Below are positions 9,394 through 18,245 of a DNA stretch of 64,000 nucleotides, in pieces. Positions within the stretch are counted from its first letter, which is position 1. Each line of letters opens with the position of its first letter. Position numbers and translations under genes: made by a program. Source of the stretch: Chondrinema litorale (GTDB lineage Bacteria; Bacteroidota; Bacteroidia; Cytophagales; Flammeovirgaceae). The notes beneath the pieces are model-generated. The model was not told the origin of the DNA and did no database searches. It saw only the letters and a list, made by a program, of their open reading frames with translations. The stretch lies in NCBI RefSeq assembly GCF_026250525.1, contig NZ_CP111064.1, positions 32,630-96,629 of the forward strand. The letters are read 5' to 3'.

Positions 9394-11370
9394 ATGGAGG
9401 AGAGTAAAGAACTTCAAAGGATTTTCAATTTTTTTCAAGGTTTTATTTACATGACCATTATCGTAGAGATAATGGTTTTTATATTGATGTACGATCAGTT
9501 ATTCCCAGTAGTATTGGATGAAGTGTTGTATAGAATTAAAACTATCAGTATATATCAAAATATATTCTATTCTAAGTTGCTCACATTCTTTTCAATCATA
9601 ATCGTATCCATAGGTACAAAGTCTAGGAAACAATTAGAGCTTGATCCACTAAAACAAATAGGATTACCATTATTGGTAGGCTCAATTTTATTCTTTGGTG
9701 CTATCGTCTTTTATTTTTACGATAATGAAATACTGCTCTATAAAAGTATCTCACTTTTTGATATACTTTACGTTTTGGCTTCTTTCATCGGGGCAATACT
9801 CATACATACTGCGCTAGATAATGTCTCGAAAATTGTTAAATCTAACTTGATGAAAGATCGATTTAATATCGAGAATGAAAGTTTTGAGCAGAATAAGACA
9901 TATGAAGAAAATGCCTATTCAGTCAACCTGCCTATTCAATATTATTACAAGAAAAAAGTACATAAAGGATGGTTAAATCTGCTTAATCCTTTTCGTGCTA
10001 CCTTGATCATCGGCACTCCAGGTTCTGGTAAAACTTTTAGCTTTATTCAACCTTATATTAAGCAAGTGATTGGGAAAGGCTTTAGTGCTTTTGTCTATGA
10101 TTTCAAATATCCTGATTTAGGCAAAATGACCTATTATCACTATTTGGTCAACAAGAAAAAGGGGATACTTAGAAAGCATAAATTCCATGTGATTAACCTA
10201 AATGAAGTGGAATATAGTAGAAGGGTAAACCCACTAAACCCCAATTACCTTAAAAGCTTGGCTGATGCAACAGAAACAAGTGATGCACTAGTTCAAGCTT
10301 TAAAAAAATCGGATGGATCTTCAGGCACAGATCAGTTCTTTACCCAGTCTGCTGTAAATATGCTTTCTTGTGTGATTTACTTTTTATCCAGATACAAAGG
10401 AGGAAAGTATTCATCTTTGCCACATGTTTTGTCTTTTATGAATAGATCGTATGATGAGTTGTTTCAAGTATTGTATTCTGAACCAGAGCTGCAAAGCTTA
10501 CTTTCTCCATTTAAAAGTGCACATGAAAAAAAAGCTTACGATCAGTTAGAGGGTCAGTTGGGGACGTTGAAAATCAACATTTCTAGACTGGCTACCAAAG
10601 AAACATATTGGGTATTTTCTGGGGATGATTTTAACCTAAAAATCTCTGACCCTAAAGATCCAAGTATATTGGTGGTAGCCAACGATCCAGATACACAAGA
10701 GATCAATAGTGCTTGTTATTCTGTGGTATTGAACAGGCTTACCAAATTGGTAAACAAAAAAGGAAACTTACCAGTAACTATTGCAGTAGATGAGTTGCCT
10801 ACCTTGTACATTCACCGAATTGAAAACCTAATTGCTACAGCCAGAAGTAACAAAGTAGCCATACTTTTAGGATTACAAGAATTGCCACAGTTTAGACAGC
10901 AATATGGAAAGCAAACCGCTGATACTATTTGTAGTGTAATTGCCAATATTATTTCTGGACAGGTAAGAAACAAAGAAACCCTAGACTGGCTTGAAAAGCT
11001 ATTCGGTAGAGTAAAACAGCTCAAAACAGGCCTTAATATTGATAGAAGTAGAACTTCCATTAGTATGAATGAACAACTGGATCATTTGATACCTGCATCT
11101 AAAATTTCTTCTTTACGATCTGGACAATTAGTTGCCCAAATTGCTCAGGAGTCTAATGATTTTGATGGAAAGCATATACTCTCCACTTATAATTGCAAGG
11201 TGGATTTAAATGTTAAAAGGATAGTTGAGGAAGAAAAAAAATATAAGGATTTGCCAAAATTTTATAATTTCGGAACTGAGAAAAATAAAAAAAAACTGTT
11301 AACCAAAAATATGATTCGAATTAATAATGAAATTGAGGAAATTATAAATTCGTACAAACAAATGGCATGA
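9394..11370 (+). CDS. Type IV coupling protein (VirD4/TraD family)
   Basis: 658 aa ATPase that brings the relaxosome to the secretion channel. About four N-terminal transmembrane helices (residues 10-140) precede Walker A GTPGSGKT at residues 207-214 and a Walker B-like strand AVDELPT near residue 465, followed by IATARSNKVAILLGLQELPQ, a coupling-protein hallmark. The C-terminus (residues 530-658) is basic. It overlaps the XRE regulator gene by 4 bases, so the two are co-transcribed. Confidence 0.92.
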   Translation: MEESKELQRIFNFFQGFIYMTIIVEIMVFILMYDQLFPVVLDEVLYRIKTISIYQNIFYSKLLTFFSIIIVSIGTKSRKQLELDPLKQIGLPLLVGSILFFGAIVFYFYDNEILLYKSISLFDILYVLASFIGAILIHTALDNVSKIVKSNLMKDRFNIENESFEQNKTYEENAYSVNLPIQYYYKKKVHKGWLNLLNPFRATLIIGTPGSGKTFSFIQPYIKQVIGKGFSAFVYDFKYPDLGKMTYYHYLVNKKKGILRKHKFHVINLNEVEYSRRVNPLNPNYLKSLADATETSDALVQALKKSDGSSGTDQFFTQSAVNMLSCVIYFLSRYKGGKYSSLPHVLSFMNRSYDELFQVLYSEPELQSLLSPFKSAHEKKAYDQLEGQLGTLKINISRLATKETYWVFSGDDFNLKISDPKDPSILVVANDPDTQEINSACYSVVLNRLTKLVNKKGNLPVTIAVDELPTLYIHRIENLIATARSNKVAILLGLQELPQFRQQYGKQTADTICSVIANIISGQVRNKETLDWLEKLFGRVKQLKTGLNIDRSRTSISMNEQLDHLIPASKISSLRSGQLVAQIAQESNDFDGKHILSTYNCKVDLNVKRIVEEEKKYKDLPKFYNFGTEKNKKKLLTKNMIRINNEIEEIINSYKQMA

Positions 11371-11717
11371 TCAACATTACTTTAGCAATACTTGGGAAAA
11401 GACTGAAACAATTACGCGAACATCTGGAATTAAAGCAAAGTGATGTGGCAAAAAATGCTGGCATGAACCAGAACATAGTCTCCCGAATAGAGAATGGTAA
11501 AGGTGGAAACATTGATCAATTGCTAGCTATGGTAAACTACTTTAACCGTTTTTTTTATCTAGACACCTTCTTCTCTTCCCATTTTGAAGTAGTAGAAATC
11601 AATAGTATATCCGATGAGGAAAAACTAAACAGCATTGCTGTAGAACGTATTAAGTTAGCCCAAGAAAATTTAGCCAATGAGCTCGGAGATGTGATTAATA
11701 TGTTAGGGAAAGGATGA
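11367..11717 (+). CDS. XRE-family transcriptional regulator
   Basis: 116 aa. An N-terminal Cro/C1 helix-turn-helix is visible at about residues 8-60 (LGKRLKQLREHLELKQSDVAKNAGMNQ, then IVSRIENGKGG), with an acidic C-terminal region. It is translationally coupled to the coupling protein gene through an ATGA overlap, which suggests it regulates transfer functions. Confidence 0.85.
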   Translation: MINITLAILGKRLKQLREHLELKQSDVAKNAGMNQNIVSRIENGKGGNIDQLLAMVNYFNRFFYLDTFFSSHFEVVEINSISDEEKLNSIAVERIKLAQENLANELGDVINMLGKG

Positions 11718-12088
11718 GAAAACACCTGCTCTAATTTTCTAATAATCCATACTCTCTCATTTGAGACTCTGTTAGCCTATCATAGTTCATATACAAAAGA
11801 AAATTTTTTGAAAGATGTTTCAGAAAGTATTGATAACAAATCAAAAAAGATTGTTCCAAGTTTTTGAAGAGCTAAGATTTGTTTTTGGGTGATTGCTTTC
11901 ATTCATTATTATCTCTGATTTCTACAATAGAAACTTGTTTATTCCTTTCAATCGTATTAAAGATATCGTGGATGTTAACTGAAATAATAAAAAAGAGGTG
12001 CGAAAAGCATAATATTTTATACATATATAATATAAATATGGTATATTAACTCATGTGTTATAATAATAAGTATAAAAATAGCAAAATA
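11718..12088 (+). other. Gene-free stretch, probable promoter region
   Basis: About 370 AT-rich bases between the XRE gene and the DUF4099 gene. I see no ORF with coding character and no strong hairpin. The run ATACATATATAATATAAATA near 12019-12038 lies just before the next gene and would suit a promoter, but it does not match the Bacteroidota consensus clearly. Confidence 0.4.
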
Positions 12089-12850
12089 ATGAATTTTGAA
12101 GCCAAAAACATTCCCTATGAACTTTTAGAGAAAATAGGGCTAAAAAAGAAAGATGTGCTCAGTTGGTCGCCGGATGAGTTAAAGGCATTGCTTTCAGGTA
12201 GAACTACTCAGCTAAAAACTATTTCAGATGGAGTAGGGAATCATCTTCAAGCAAAATTATCTCTGTATCCAGAAAGTGATGGCTCTTTGGGGGTTAAAGT
12301 ACATCCGGTAAGAACCAAAGTGGAAGTGCCTACCAATTTAAACCGTGAACAAGCTAAAGATTTAAAAGAAGGTAAAACGGTAGTGGCCAATCAGCTAAGT
12401 AAAAATGGCACTAAAGAACCTTATATGTACAAAGTTGATCCTGAAACTAATGAGGTTTTTAGAACCAGAATTGGCAACATCAATCTGCCGAGGTATTTGG
12501 AAGGTGTAGAGTTAACCCAAGACCAAAAAGCGGCTCTACTAAAGGGAAAAGAGATTGAGTTAGTAAAACCGGATGGTAAAGTAGAAAAAATTGCCATCAA
12601 TATTATTGCTCCAAATGGTTACTCTAGAACTCCACTTAATTATCAAGAGTCACAAAAAGATCAAATGAGTAAAGCTGAAAAAAATGAAGCTGAGGGAGTA
12701 GACATAAGTGCTAAAAAAACGGAAAAAGAAGGGAATGATATTTCTCTAAAAAAGGAGATTAAAGACAAGGTAAAAGCTGGCTTAATTGCTGGGCCACTCG
12801 GTATGGCTGTAGACGAAACCATCAAACAAGTAAAAGGCAGAAAAAGATAA
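12089..12850 (+). CDS. DUF4099/DUF3945 domain protein of conjugative elements
   Basis: 253 aa from the ATG at 12089; an upstream in-frame ATG (12053) would add 12 low-complexity residues and is less likely. The N-terminus (NIPYELLEKIGLKKKDVLSW) resembles DUF4099, and the middle (VPTNLNREQAKDLKEGKTVV, and LPRYLEGVELTQDQKAALLKG) resembles DUF3945. These are domains often found with Bacteroidota mobilisation and topoisomerase proteins. The C-terminal 60 residues are Lys/Glu-rich. It shares TAATG with the next gene. Function in DNA processing is inferred from family context. Confidence 0.72.
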   Translation: MNFEAKNIPYELLEKIGLKKKDVLSWSPDELKALLSGRTTQLKTISDGVGNHLQAKLSLYPESDGSLGVKVHPVRTKVEVPTNLNREQAKDLKEGKTVVANQLSKNGTKEPYMYKVDPETNEVFRTRIGNINLPRYLEGVELTQDQKAALLKGKEIELVKPDGKVEKIAINIIAPNGYSRTPLNYQESQKDQMSKAEKNEAEGVDISAKKTEKEGNDISLKKEIKDKVKAGLIAGPLGMAVDETIKQVKGRKR

Positions 12851-13920
12851 TGCGACATACTTGGCAGTATTTTAAAGAAAATGTGAGTATCATCCAACTG
12901 GCAGAGTCTCTTGACTATAAGTTCAACAGGGCAAAGGGTAATGGCAAAAAGATAGAATTTTGCCATGAATATGAGAATAATGTGATAATCACTAAGCCAT
13001 CAACTTCTCAGGTTGAGATGTACTTTACAAGACACAATGACCTTGATAGAGGTACTGTTATTGATTTTGTGAGGCATAGGTTAGATAAATTTAATGTTTC
13101 ATATGCTACTGAGACTAATGGTATCAATCAGGTTCTAAGTCATTTTGCAGGTATTCCTTTTGATTTTACGGAAAATACCCACAATCTTAATCTTAGAAGA
13201 AGGGATATAAATAAGTTTAAAGCAAATGACTACCAGATAAAAAATGCCACTATAAAAGACCTTTCTTACTTGCTCCATGGAAGAAAATTATCAGCTAAAA
13301 CATTGGGAGTTTTTCTGTCTCATATCTGTACAATTCAGAAAAATGAAAGTCCATATACCAATATTGGATTTCCATATAAAGAACCGAATAGTGATGCACT
13401 AAAAGGTATGGAAGTTGTAAATTATAATTGGCATCAGCATGCTAGAGGTAGTGATAAAACGAATGCAGTTTGGATCGCCGATTTAAGTAATGGAGGTATT
13501 GTTACTGACATATTTTTTGGAGAAAGTGCCATTGATGTAATGAGTTTTTATGAATTGAATAAGCAAAGAATTAATAAAGCATCTAGTTTATTTGTATCAA
13601 CTGGTGGTGGTTTGTCTGCTAAACAAATTTCTAATGTGTTAGACGCATTTCCATTTGCTAAAATTCATACTGTGTTTGATAGTGATTTGGCTGGTAATCT
13701 CTATGATATCCGAGTGGCTGCTATTAAAGAAAAACAGCCCTTAATAGTTGTCAAAAAAGAAAAAATAATTGAGTTTCAAATAAATAATAAAGTATTCTAC
13801 TTACCGCTAGGTTTGGTAAGTCTTACAGCTTTTAGAAAACAATCGTGTATAAGACCTGCTGTAAAAGTTCACAAAGCTAATGGGAAAGACTTTAACGAAA
13901 TGCTTCAAAATATGAAGTAG
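12850..13920 (+). CDS. Toprim-domain primase-like protein
   Basis: 356 aa. The N-terminal region (residues 1-90) resembles the CHC2-like/DUF3991 zinc-binding part of mobile-element primases (EFCHEYENN, RGTVIDFVRHRL). A Toprim domain is clear at about residues 205-300, with the conserved Glu in FFGESAIDVMS and the acidic motif FDSDLAGN. It probably synthesises primers on transferred single-stranded DNA (TraP-like role). It is the last recognisable transfer gene. Confidence 0.78.
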   Translation: MRHTWQYFKENVSIIQLAESLDYKFNRAKGNGKKIEFCHEYENNVIITKPSTSQVEMYFTRHNDLDRGTVIDFVRHRLDKFNVSYATETNGINQVLSHFAGIPFDFTENTHNLNLRRRDINKFKANDYQIKNATIKDLSYLLHGRKLSAKTLGVFLSHICTIQKNESPYTNIGFPYKEPNSDALKGMEVVNYNWHQHARGSDKTNAVWIADLSNGGIVTDIFFGESAIDVMSFYELNKQRINKASSLFVSTGGGLSAKQISNVLDAFPFAKIHTVFDSDLAGNLYDIRVAAIKEKQPLIVVKKEKIIEFQINNKVFYLPLGLVSLTAFRKQSCIRPAVKVHKANGKDFNEMLQNMK

Positions 13921-13980
13921 ACTAATTATTAATAAATCGTGTTTCTGGGATCGATTAATTAATTGCAAAAGAAAAAAATT

Positions 13981-14433
13981 ATGAAATCCATTCAACTCTC
14001 AACCTTTCTCATCTTATTACTAAGTACTGTTTTTTATGCCTGTAATGATGATGAAATCAATCCTGATAATACAGAAGATAATGCTACATCTATATTTAAA
14101 GTTGTGTATGAACAATCTGGAGATGTAGATTTTTTTGTGAAGTCTTTGGAATTAGGGGAGGGTTTTGTCTTTGCTGATACTCAAGAAGAAGCACCAATCA
14201 CTTTTCTCGATGCTGATTTGGTACAGTCGAGCTATTCTTTTATCAATCAAGAACCACAAAAAGAAATTGAATTAGCTGTAACTGCTGGCTGGGTTCCTTT
14301 AGAAAATGATTATGCAGAAATGAAAGTAACCCTTAAAATTTATAAGGATGATATTCTTATTGATACAAAGGAATACATCACGACATCAGAAGATGTAAGC
14401 AGTGTTAATCGGATCAAGTATACAAGTGAATGA
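13981..14433 (+). CDS. Predicted lipoprotein, unknown
   Basis: 150 aa from the ATG at 13981. It has a lipoprotein signal peptide with lipobox FYAC (Cys about residue 20), followed by an acidic linker (NDDEINPDNTEDN) and a beta-rich domain ending at 14433. It sits at the boundary between the transfer genes and an IS481 insertion 27 bases downstream. No specific family recognised; probably an outer-membrane-anchored accessory protein. Confidence 0.7.
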   Translation: MKSIQLSTFLILLLSTVFYACNDDEINPDNTEDNATSIFKVVYEQSGDVDFFVKSLELGEGFVFADTQEEAPITFLDADLVQSSYSFINQEPQKEIELAVTAGWVPLENDYAEMKVTLKIYKDDILIDTKEYITTSEDVSSVNRIKYTSE

Positions 14434-14460
14434 ATTTTAGCAAATCCATTTCTAACTTTT

Positions 14461-15531
14461 GTTAGTTATGAAAATCAAGACTAGGGTTTACGATATTATT
14501 TTTGAATATTGCTCAACTCAAATCTTGATTTTATGACAGCAAAAGCCCACTCAGACATTCGCCGTAAGTTAAAAGTTCTCAACTATGCCAAAGAGATAGG
14601 TAACATTACTAAAGCATGCAGATATTTTGGTATTTCACGGGAAACTTATTATAAATGGAAAAGAGCCTATGATCAACATGGTCAGGAAGCATTAATAAAC
14701 AAAAAGCCATGTCCTGAAAATCCTAAGCTTAGAACACCTATTAGAATTGAAAAACTAATTCTTCATCTTAGAAAAACGTATCATCTAGGACAACTACGCA
14801 TCAAATGGTATCTGAAAAGGTATCATGATATAGAAATTTCAGAAGGTGCTGTTTACTATGTTCTCAAACGTAATGGCATGAATCTGCTACCCAAGAATCA
14901 AAGAAAGCGATCTATTAAACCATTTAAACGCTACGAGAAAAAAGTACCTGGTCACCGTATCCAGATTGATGTTAAGTTCTTGAATTTCACGACAAAGGAA
15001 GGTAAAAAGATAAGAAGGTATCAATATACTGCTATAGATGATGCAACAAGAGCAAGAGCTTTGAAAATATATTCAAAACACACGCAGGCAAATGCTATTG
15101 ATTTTGTGAACTACATATTGAAAAGATTTCCTTTCAGAATTCATACAGTTCAAACGGATAATGGCCATGAATTTCAAGTGAAATTTCATTGGTATTGTGA
15201 GGACTTAGGGATAAGACATGTTTATATAAAACCAGCAAGTCCTCATTTAAACGGTAAGGTAGAAAGATCTCATTCTACTGATAAGCAAGAGTTTTATCAG
15301 CTTATTGAGTATACAGATGATATTGATATTAGAAAAAAACTTCAGGAATGGGAGACTTTTTATAATTGTCATAGACCCCATTCAGCTCTAAAAGGGAAGA
15401 CTCCATATGAGGTTTTAATGGAAAGGCTATCTTAACATTTTTCTTTCGCTTGACCCCTACAAATTATGGGTTAAGCAAAAGAAAAATGTTATGTTTGTTC
15501 GTAAATCCTAGTTATGATTTCGACAACTAAC
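14461..15531 (+). mobile_element. IS481-family insertion sequence, complete
   Basis: Imperfect terminal inverted repeats of about 34 bp, with 27 matches. The left end starts GTTAGTTATGAAAATCAAG at 14461, and the right end, read on the other strand from 15531, starts GTTAGTTGTCGAAATCAT. It carries one intact transposase. No clear target duplication is seen, and the two flanks belong to different genes, so a deletion probably accompanied or followed insertion. Confidence 0.85.
14533..15435 (+). CDS. IS481-family transposase
   Basis: 300 aa from the ATG at 14533; a TTG at 14509 is an alternative. An N-terminal helix-turn-helix (ITKACRYFGISRETYYKWK) is followed by an rve integrase core: IQIDVKFL with the first Asp, TDNGHEF with the second Asp, and HLNGKVERSH with the catalytic Glu. 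It ends with the usual NCHRPHSALKGKTPYE motif. Uninterrupted, so potentially active, and it carries none of the 14-nt insertions seen in other elements here. Confidence 0.93.
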   Translation: MTAKAHSDIRRKLKVLNYAKEIGNITKACRYFGISRETYYKWKRAYDQHGQEALINKKPCPENPKLRTPIRIEKLILHLRKTYHLGQLRIKWYLKRYHDIEISEGAVYYVLKRNGMNLLPKNQRKRSIKPFKRYEKKVPGHRIQIDVKFLNFTTKEGKKIRRYQYTAIDDATRARALKIYSKHTQANAIDFVNYILKRFPFRIHTVQTDNGHEFQVKFHWYCEDLGIRHVYIKPASPHLNGKVERSHSTDKQEFYQLIEYTDDIDIRKKLQEWETFYNCHRPHSALKGKTPYEVLMERLS

Positions 15532-15807
15532 TATATGAATTTTCTTGTGGTAGAAATGTTGATTGAGAAAATATTTAATGTCACTATTGTCCCTAAAGAT
15601 TTAAATCAATTTGGAGTACTAGTAAGTACTTTACCTATTCTTATATTAAATTTTTATTTATTTTACTATAAAAAAAAATACTTAGAAATTGTTGAACAGT
15701 ATGAAAAATTAAATACGGTTAAAAATGCAAAGTGGAATGCAATAGGGTATATGGTTTGTTCATTCTTATTATTAGGAGGAGTTAAATATATGCTTTTTTT
15801 TATTTAA
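15514..15807 (+). pseudogene. Truncated small membrane protein, paralogue of 16342-16713
   Basis: About 92 residues survive outside the IS481 right end; the ATG at 15514 lies inside the inverted repeat, so the natural N-terminus was lost when the IS inserted. The remainder aligns with the 16342-16713 product: NYMNFLV/NYMHFLV, LNQFGVLVSTLPILIL, and YYKKKYLEI followed by KYEK-like residues. Two hydrophobic segments are visible. Possibly an orphan immunity protein (see the neighbouring toxin-like remnant). Confidence 0.6.
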
Positions 15808-15868
15808 GATAATTTTAATATTTATTAGATAATTACACTATTAATAGTATAAGTGTAATAATCAAATT

Positions 15869-15897
15869 AAAGTCCTGCTTAAGATAGGACTTTATTT
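15869..15897 (+). terminator. Hairpin terminator
   Basis: Stem AAAGTCCT / AGGACTTT with a 9-base loop, followed by ATTT. It lies 60 bases after the truncated membrane protein gene, the expected place for its terminator. Confidence 0.6.
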
Positions 15898-16316
15898 GTA
15901 TCGTCCTAAAGACCACCAATTTACTTACACAAGCTTATCTAAACATTGTTCCTAATTCAAACCTTGGCACTGTTAATGAATTAAGCGTGTTTAGTAATAT
16001 AGCTCAAGGTATTGGAAAAGCCACTTTTGGAGTGCAACTACGATCTTCTGGGTATAATATTTGGAATGCATAAAGCGAAGATGCTTACAGCGTATATTTT
16101 ACAGAAGGAGTAAACATGGGAATAGAATATTATGGTATGAGCGGTACTGTAGGTGGTTTATTTGGCATTGGATACTTTATAGGTTCTGAATTTGGGAAAC
16201 GAAACCCATAAACTACCTTAAACATTGGGCAATCTATTATTTATCCTTTTATCGAATTTGCTATGCCTGAAGCATTGGGACCTCAAAATTCCGTTCAACC
16301 AAACAATAAGTCGTAA
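15891..16316 (+). pseudogene. Decayed coding remnant, possibly the C-terminal end of a polymorphic (RHS-type) toxin
   Basis: One frame runs through the region with in-frame stops at 16071 and 16209. The translation contains SNIAQGIGKATFGVQLRSSG, then YYGMSGTVGGLFGIGYFIGS, then a proline-rich tail. The Gly-rich segment followed by a lone terminal domain resembles tails of Bacteroidota RHS/polymorphic toxins, and small membrane proteins flank it on both sides. No start and no upstream toxin body remain. The toxin reading is an inference and could be wrong; that it is a decayed gene is fairly safe. Confidence 0.4.
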
Positions 16317-16341
16317 ACTTCGCTAACCATATAGATGTATT

Positions 16342-16713
16342 ATGAAATATTTTATTTATTGTTTTTATAGGATTGTTAAAGGAAATAATGGCTCGGCACC
16401 CTATCTTAGTGCATATATTGCTGTTAGTAGTCTTAATTACATGCATTTCCTTGTGCTATTAACATTAATAGAAGGGATAGTAGGTATTGATATTATGCCT
16501 AGAAACTTAAATAAAATCGGTATTGTCATAAGTGCTTTACCTATACTAATATTAGATTATTATTTGTTTTTTTATAAAAAAAAATATTTAGAGATAATAA
16601 GCAAATATGAAAAATCTAATAAAACAAAAAATCCAAATTTGATAGTAATTGGTTATATAGTTGCAACATTCTTTTTACTTATCGCTACTAAAGAACTATT
16701 TTTTCGCCTTTAG
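16342..16713 (+). CDS. Small membrane protein, possible orphan immunity protein
   Basis: 123 aa with hydrophobic segments at about residues 30-50, 60-82 and 100-118 and a basic stretch YKKKYLEIISKYEK between the last two. It is a full-length paralogue of the IS481-truncated gene at 15514. It starts 25 bases after the toxin-like remnant, the usual place of an immunity gene. Similar small proteins with a KKKYLEI-type motif commonly follow polymorphic toxins in Bacteroidota. Immunity function is inferred. Confidence 0.55.
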   Translation: MKYFIYCFYRIVKGNNGSAPYLSAYIAVSSLNYMHFLVLLTLIEGIVGIDIMPRNLNKIGIVISALPILILDYYLFFYKKKYLEIISKYEKSNKTKNPNLIVIGYIVATFFLLIATKELFFRL

Positions 16714-16863
16714 AGTTTCGAATACTTCAATAGATCATAACGCATTGATTTTCAGTAATTTATAAAATATCAATAAATATCATTATGTTAATTAATAGTT
16801 TGTTTCTAAAATTTTATTAATTCGATAGCTCAAATAAAAAAACTACAGCAAAAATAGTAAAAC

Positions 16864-16891
16864 CAAAGAACTCATAATATTACAAGTTCTT
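16864..16891 (-). terminator. Terminator of the efflux operon
   Basis: Stem AAAGAACT / AGTTCTTT with a 12-base AT-rich loop, located just beyond the stop codon of the tolC-like gene (16902) on its transcribed side. Confidence 0.6.
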
Positions 16892-16901
16892 TGTGCTATG
16901 T

Positions 16902-18245
16902 TTACTTTACAAGGTTGCCTGAATAATAATGTAGACTAACTTCTGATATCTTTGCTTGTAAACGTTGCAGGCTTACATTATACTTGGCATTTAATAGATT
17001 TAGCTGGGCTTCTCTTAATTCTATTCCTGTAATTTGTCCTGTACTGAAAGCTTCTGTACTTCTTTCATAATTTATCATTGCTGTTTTCACATTACGTTCA
17101 GTAAGGCTTAGCAAGTTTATGTTAGATTGATAGTCATCGTATGCTTTTAGCAAATCTGTTTTCAAATTATTTTTTGTCTGATCTATCGATAATTGTTGAT
17201 TTATTACCTGTATTTCAGCCTTTTCTTTTTCCCTTTTCCTGCTACCTGCATCAAAAATATTGTATGATACACTAATTCCTGCATTCCAACCGAGGCCTTT
17301 TTGAGTACTTATAAAGCTGGCTCCATAGCTAACATTGCTATACTCATAACCACCAGAAAAATCTAAAGTAGGCAGGTAATTTGTTTTTGTTATTTTCAAA
17401 TCTAATTCTCTAGATCGTATTGTAGATCTAGCCAATAGGTAGCTTGTATTTTTATTTAAAGCATCTTCTATTAACTCAGCAACCACCAAATCATCTTCTA
17501 TGGTAAAGTCAGGATTAATTGTGTAAGTTGAATCTGGATCAATCCCCATTAGATTATTAAGATCTTTTATCGATTTCTCAAATGCGACTTTTGATTGAAC
17601 TAAATTAGTACTATCATTTCTAAGGTCAACCTCAGCATTTAATAATTCAAGTTTACTCATTGCTCCAAAAGAGTAATTATTTTCAGCCCTCTCATACCTT
17701 TTTAGCGAAATGTCAACAGACTCTTTATTAATTTCATATGAGTCGTAATAATTTACCACATTTAAAAACTGCGAAACCACATTCAGCACAGAAGTTTCAA
17801 TGCTTTGTTGAAGTTGTAGGTCTGAAAGATAGTTTTCGTTTTTCAGTTTTTCGTAAGTATATTTTCTATTGCCACCACTATATATGTTATAGTTTAATGT
17901 TACTCCCGCAGCTATGTTTTCTGTAACTGCCCCAGAAGCAGAAATCTCGGGCATAGTAGGATCAGCAAAAACAATATCTGAATTACTAGAAGAGTAATTG
18001 TAACTTCCAGAAAGTGCCACAGTTGGCAAATAACCGGCATTTCCTGGCACAGCATCAATTGAAGTAGATTTTGAAGTATTCTTACTTATTTTAATATCAT
18101 AATTGTTTTCTAACGTAATTGCTATTATTTCCTGAATACCTAATCCTGTAGCATCACTCACTGTTTGTGCTTTGCATAAAAAAGAAGTAAATAGTGAGAT
18201 TAGTAACAGAAATATATATTTAATATTTCTCATATTGATTTTCAT
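16902..18245 (-). CDS. TolC-family outer-membrane efflux protein
   Basis: 447 aa with a signal peptide (cut after LCKAQ). Two repeated helical halves have the TolC/OEP pattern: VNYYDSYEINKESVDISLKR with ERAENNYSFGAMSKLELLNA in the first, and YERSTEAFSTGQITGIELRE followed by QLNLLNAKY in the second. It forms the outer-membrane exit duct for the RND pump encoded upstream and overlaps it by 26 bases. An internal ATG at 18233 is an alternative start. Confidence 0.9.
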   Translation of the reverse strand: MKINMRNIKYIFLLLISLFTSFLCKAQTVSDATGLGIQEIIAITLENNYDIKISKNTSKSTSIDAVPGNAGYLPTVALSGSYNYSSSNSDIVFADPTMPEISASGAVTENIAAGVTLNYNIYSGGNRKYTYEKLKNENYLSDLQLQQSIETSVLNVVSQFLNVVNYYDSYEINKESVDISLKRYERAENNYSFGAMSKLELLNAEVDLRNDSTNLVQSKVAFEKSIKDLNNLMGIDPDSTYTINPDFTIEDDLVVAELIEDALNKNTSYLLARSTIRSRELDLKITKTNYLPTLDFSGGYEYSNVSYGASFISTQKGLGWNAGISVSYNIFDAGSRKREKEKAEIQVINQQLSIDQTKNNLKTDLLKAYDDYQSNINLLSLTERNVKTAMINYERSTEAFSTGQITGIELREAQLNLLNAKYNVSLQRLQAKISEVSLHYYSGNLVK

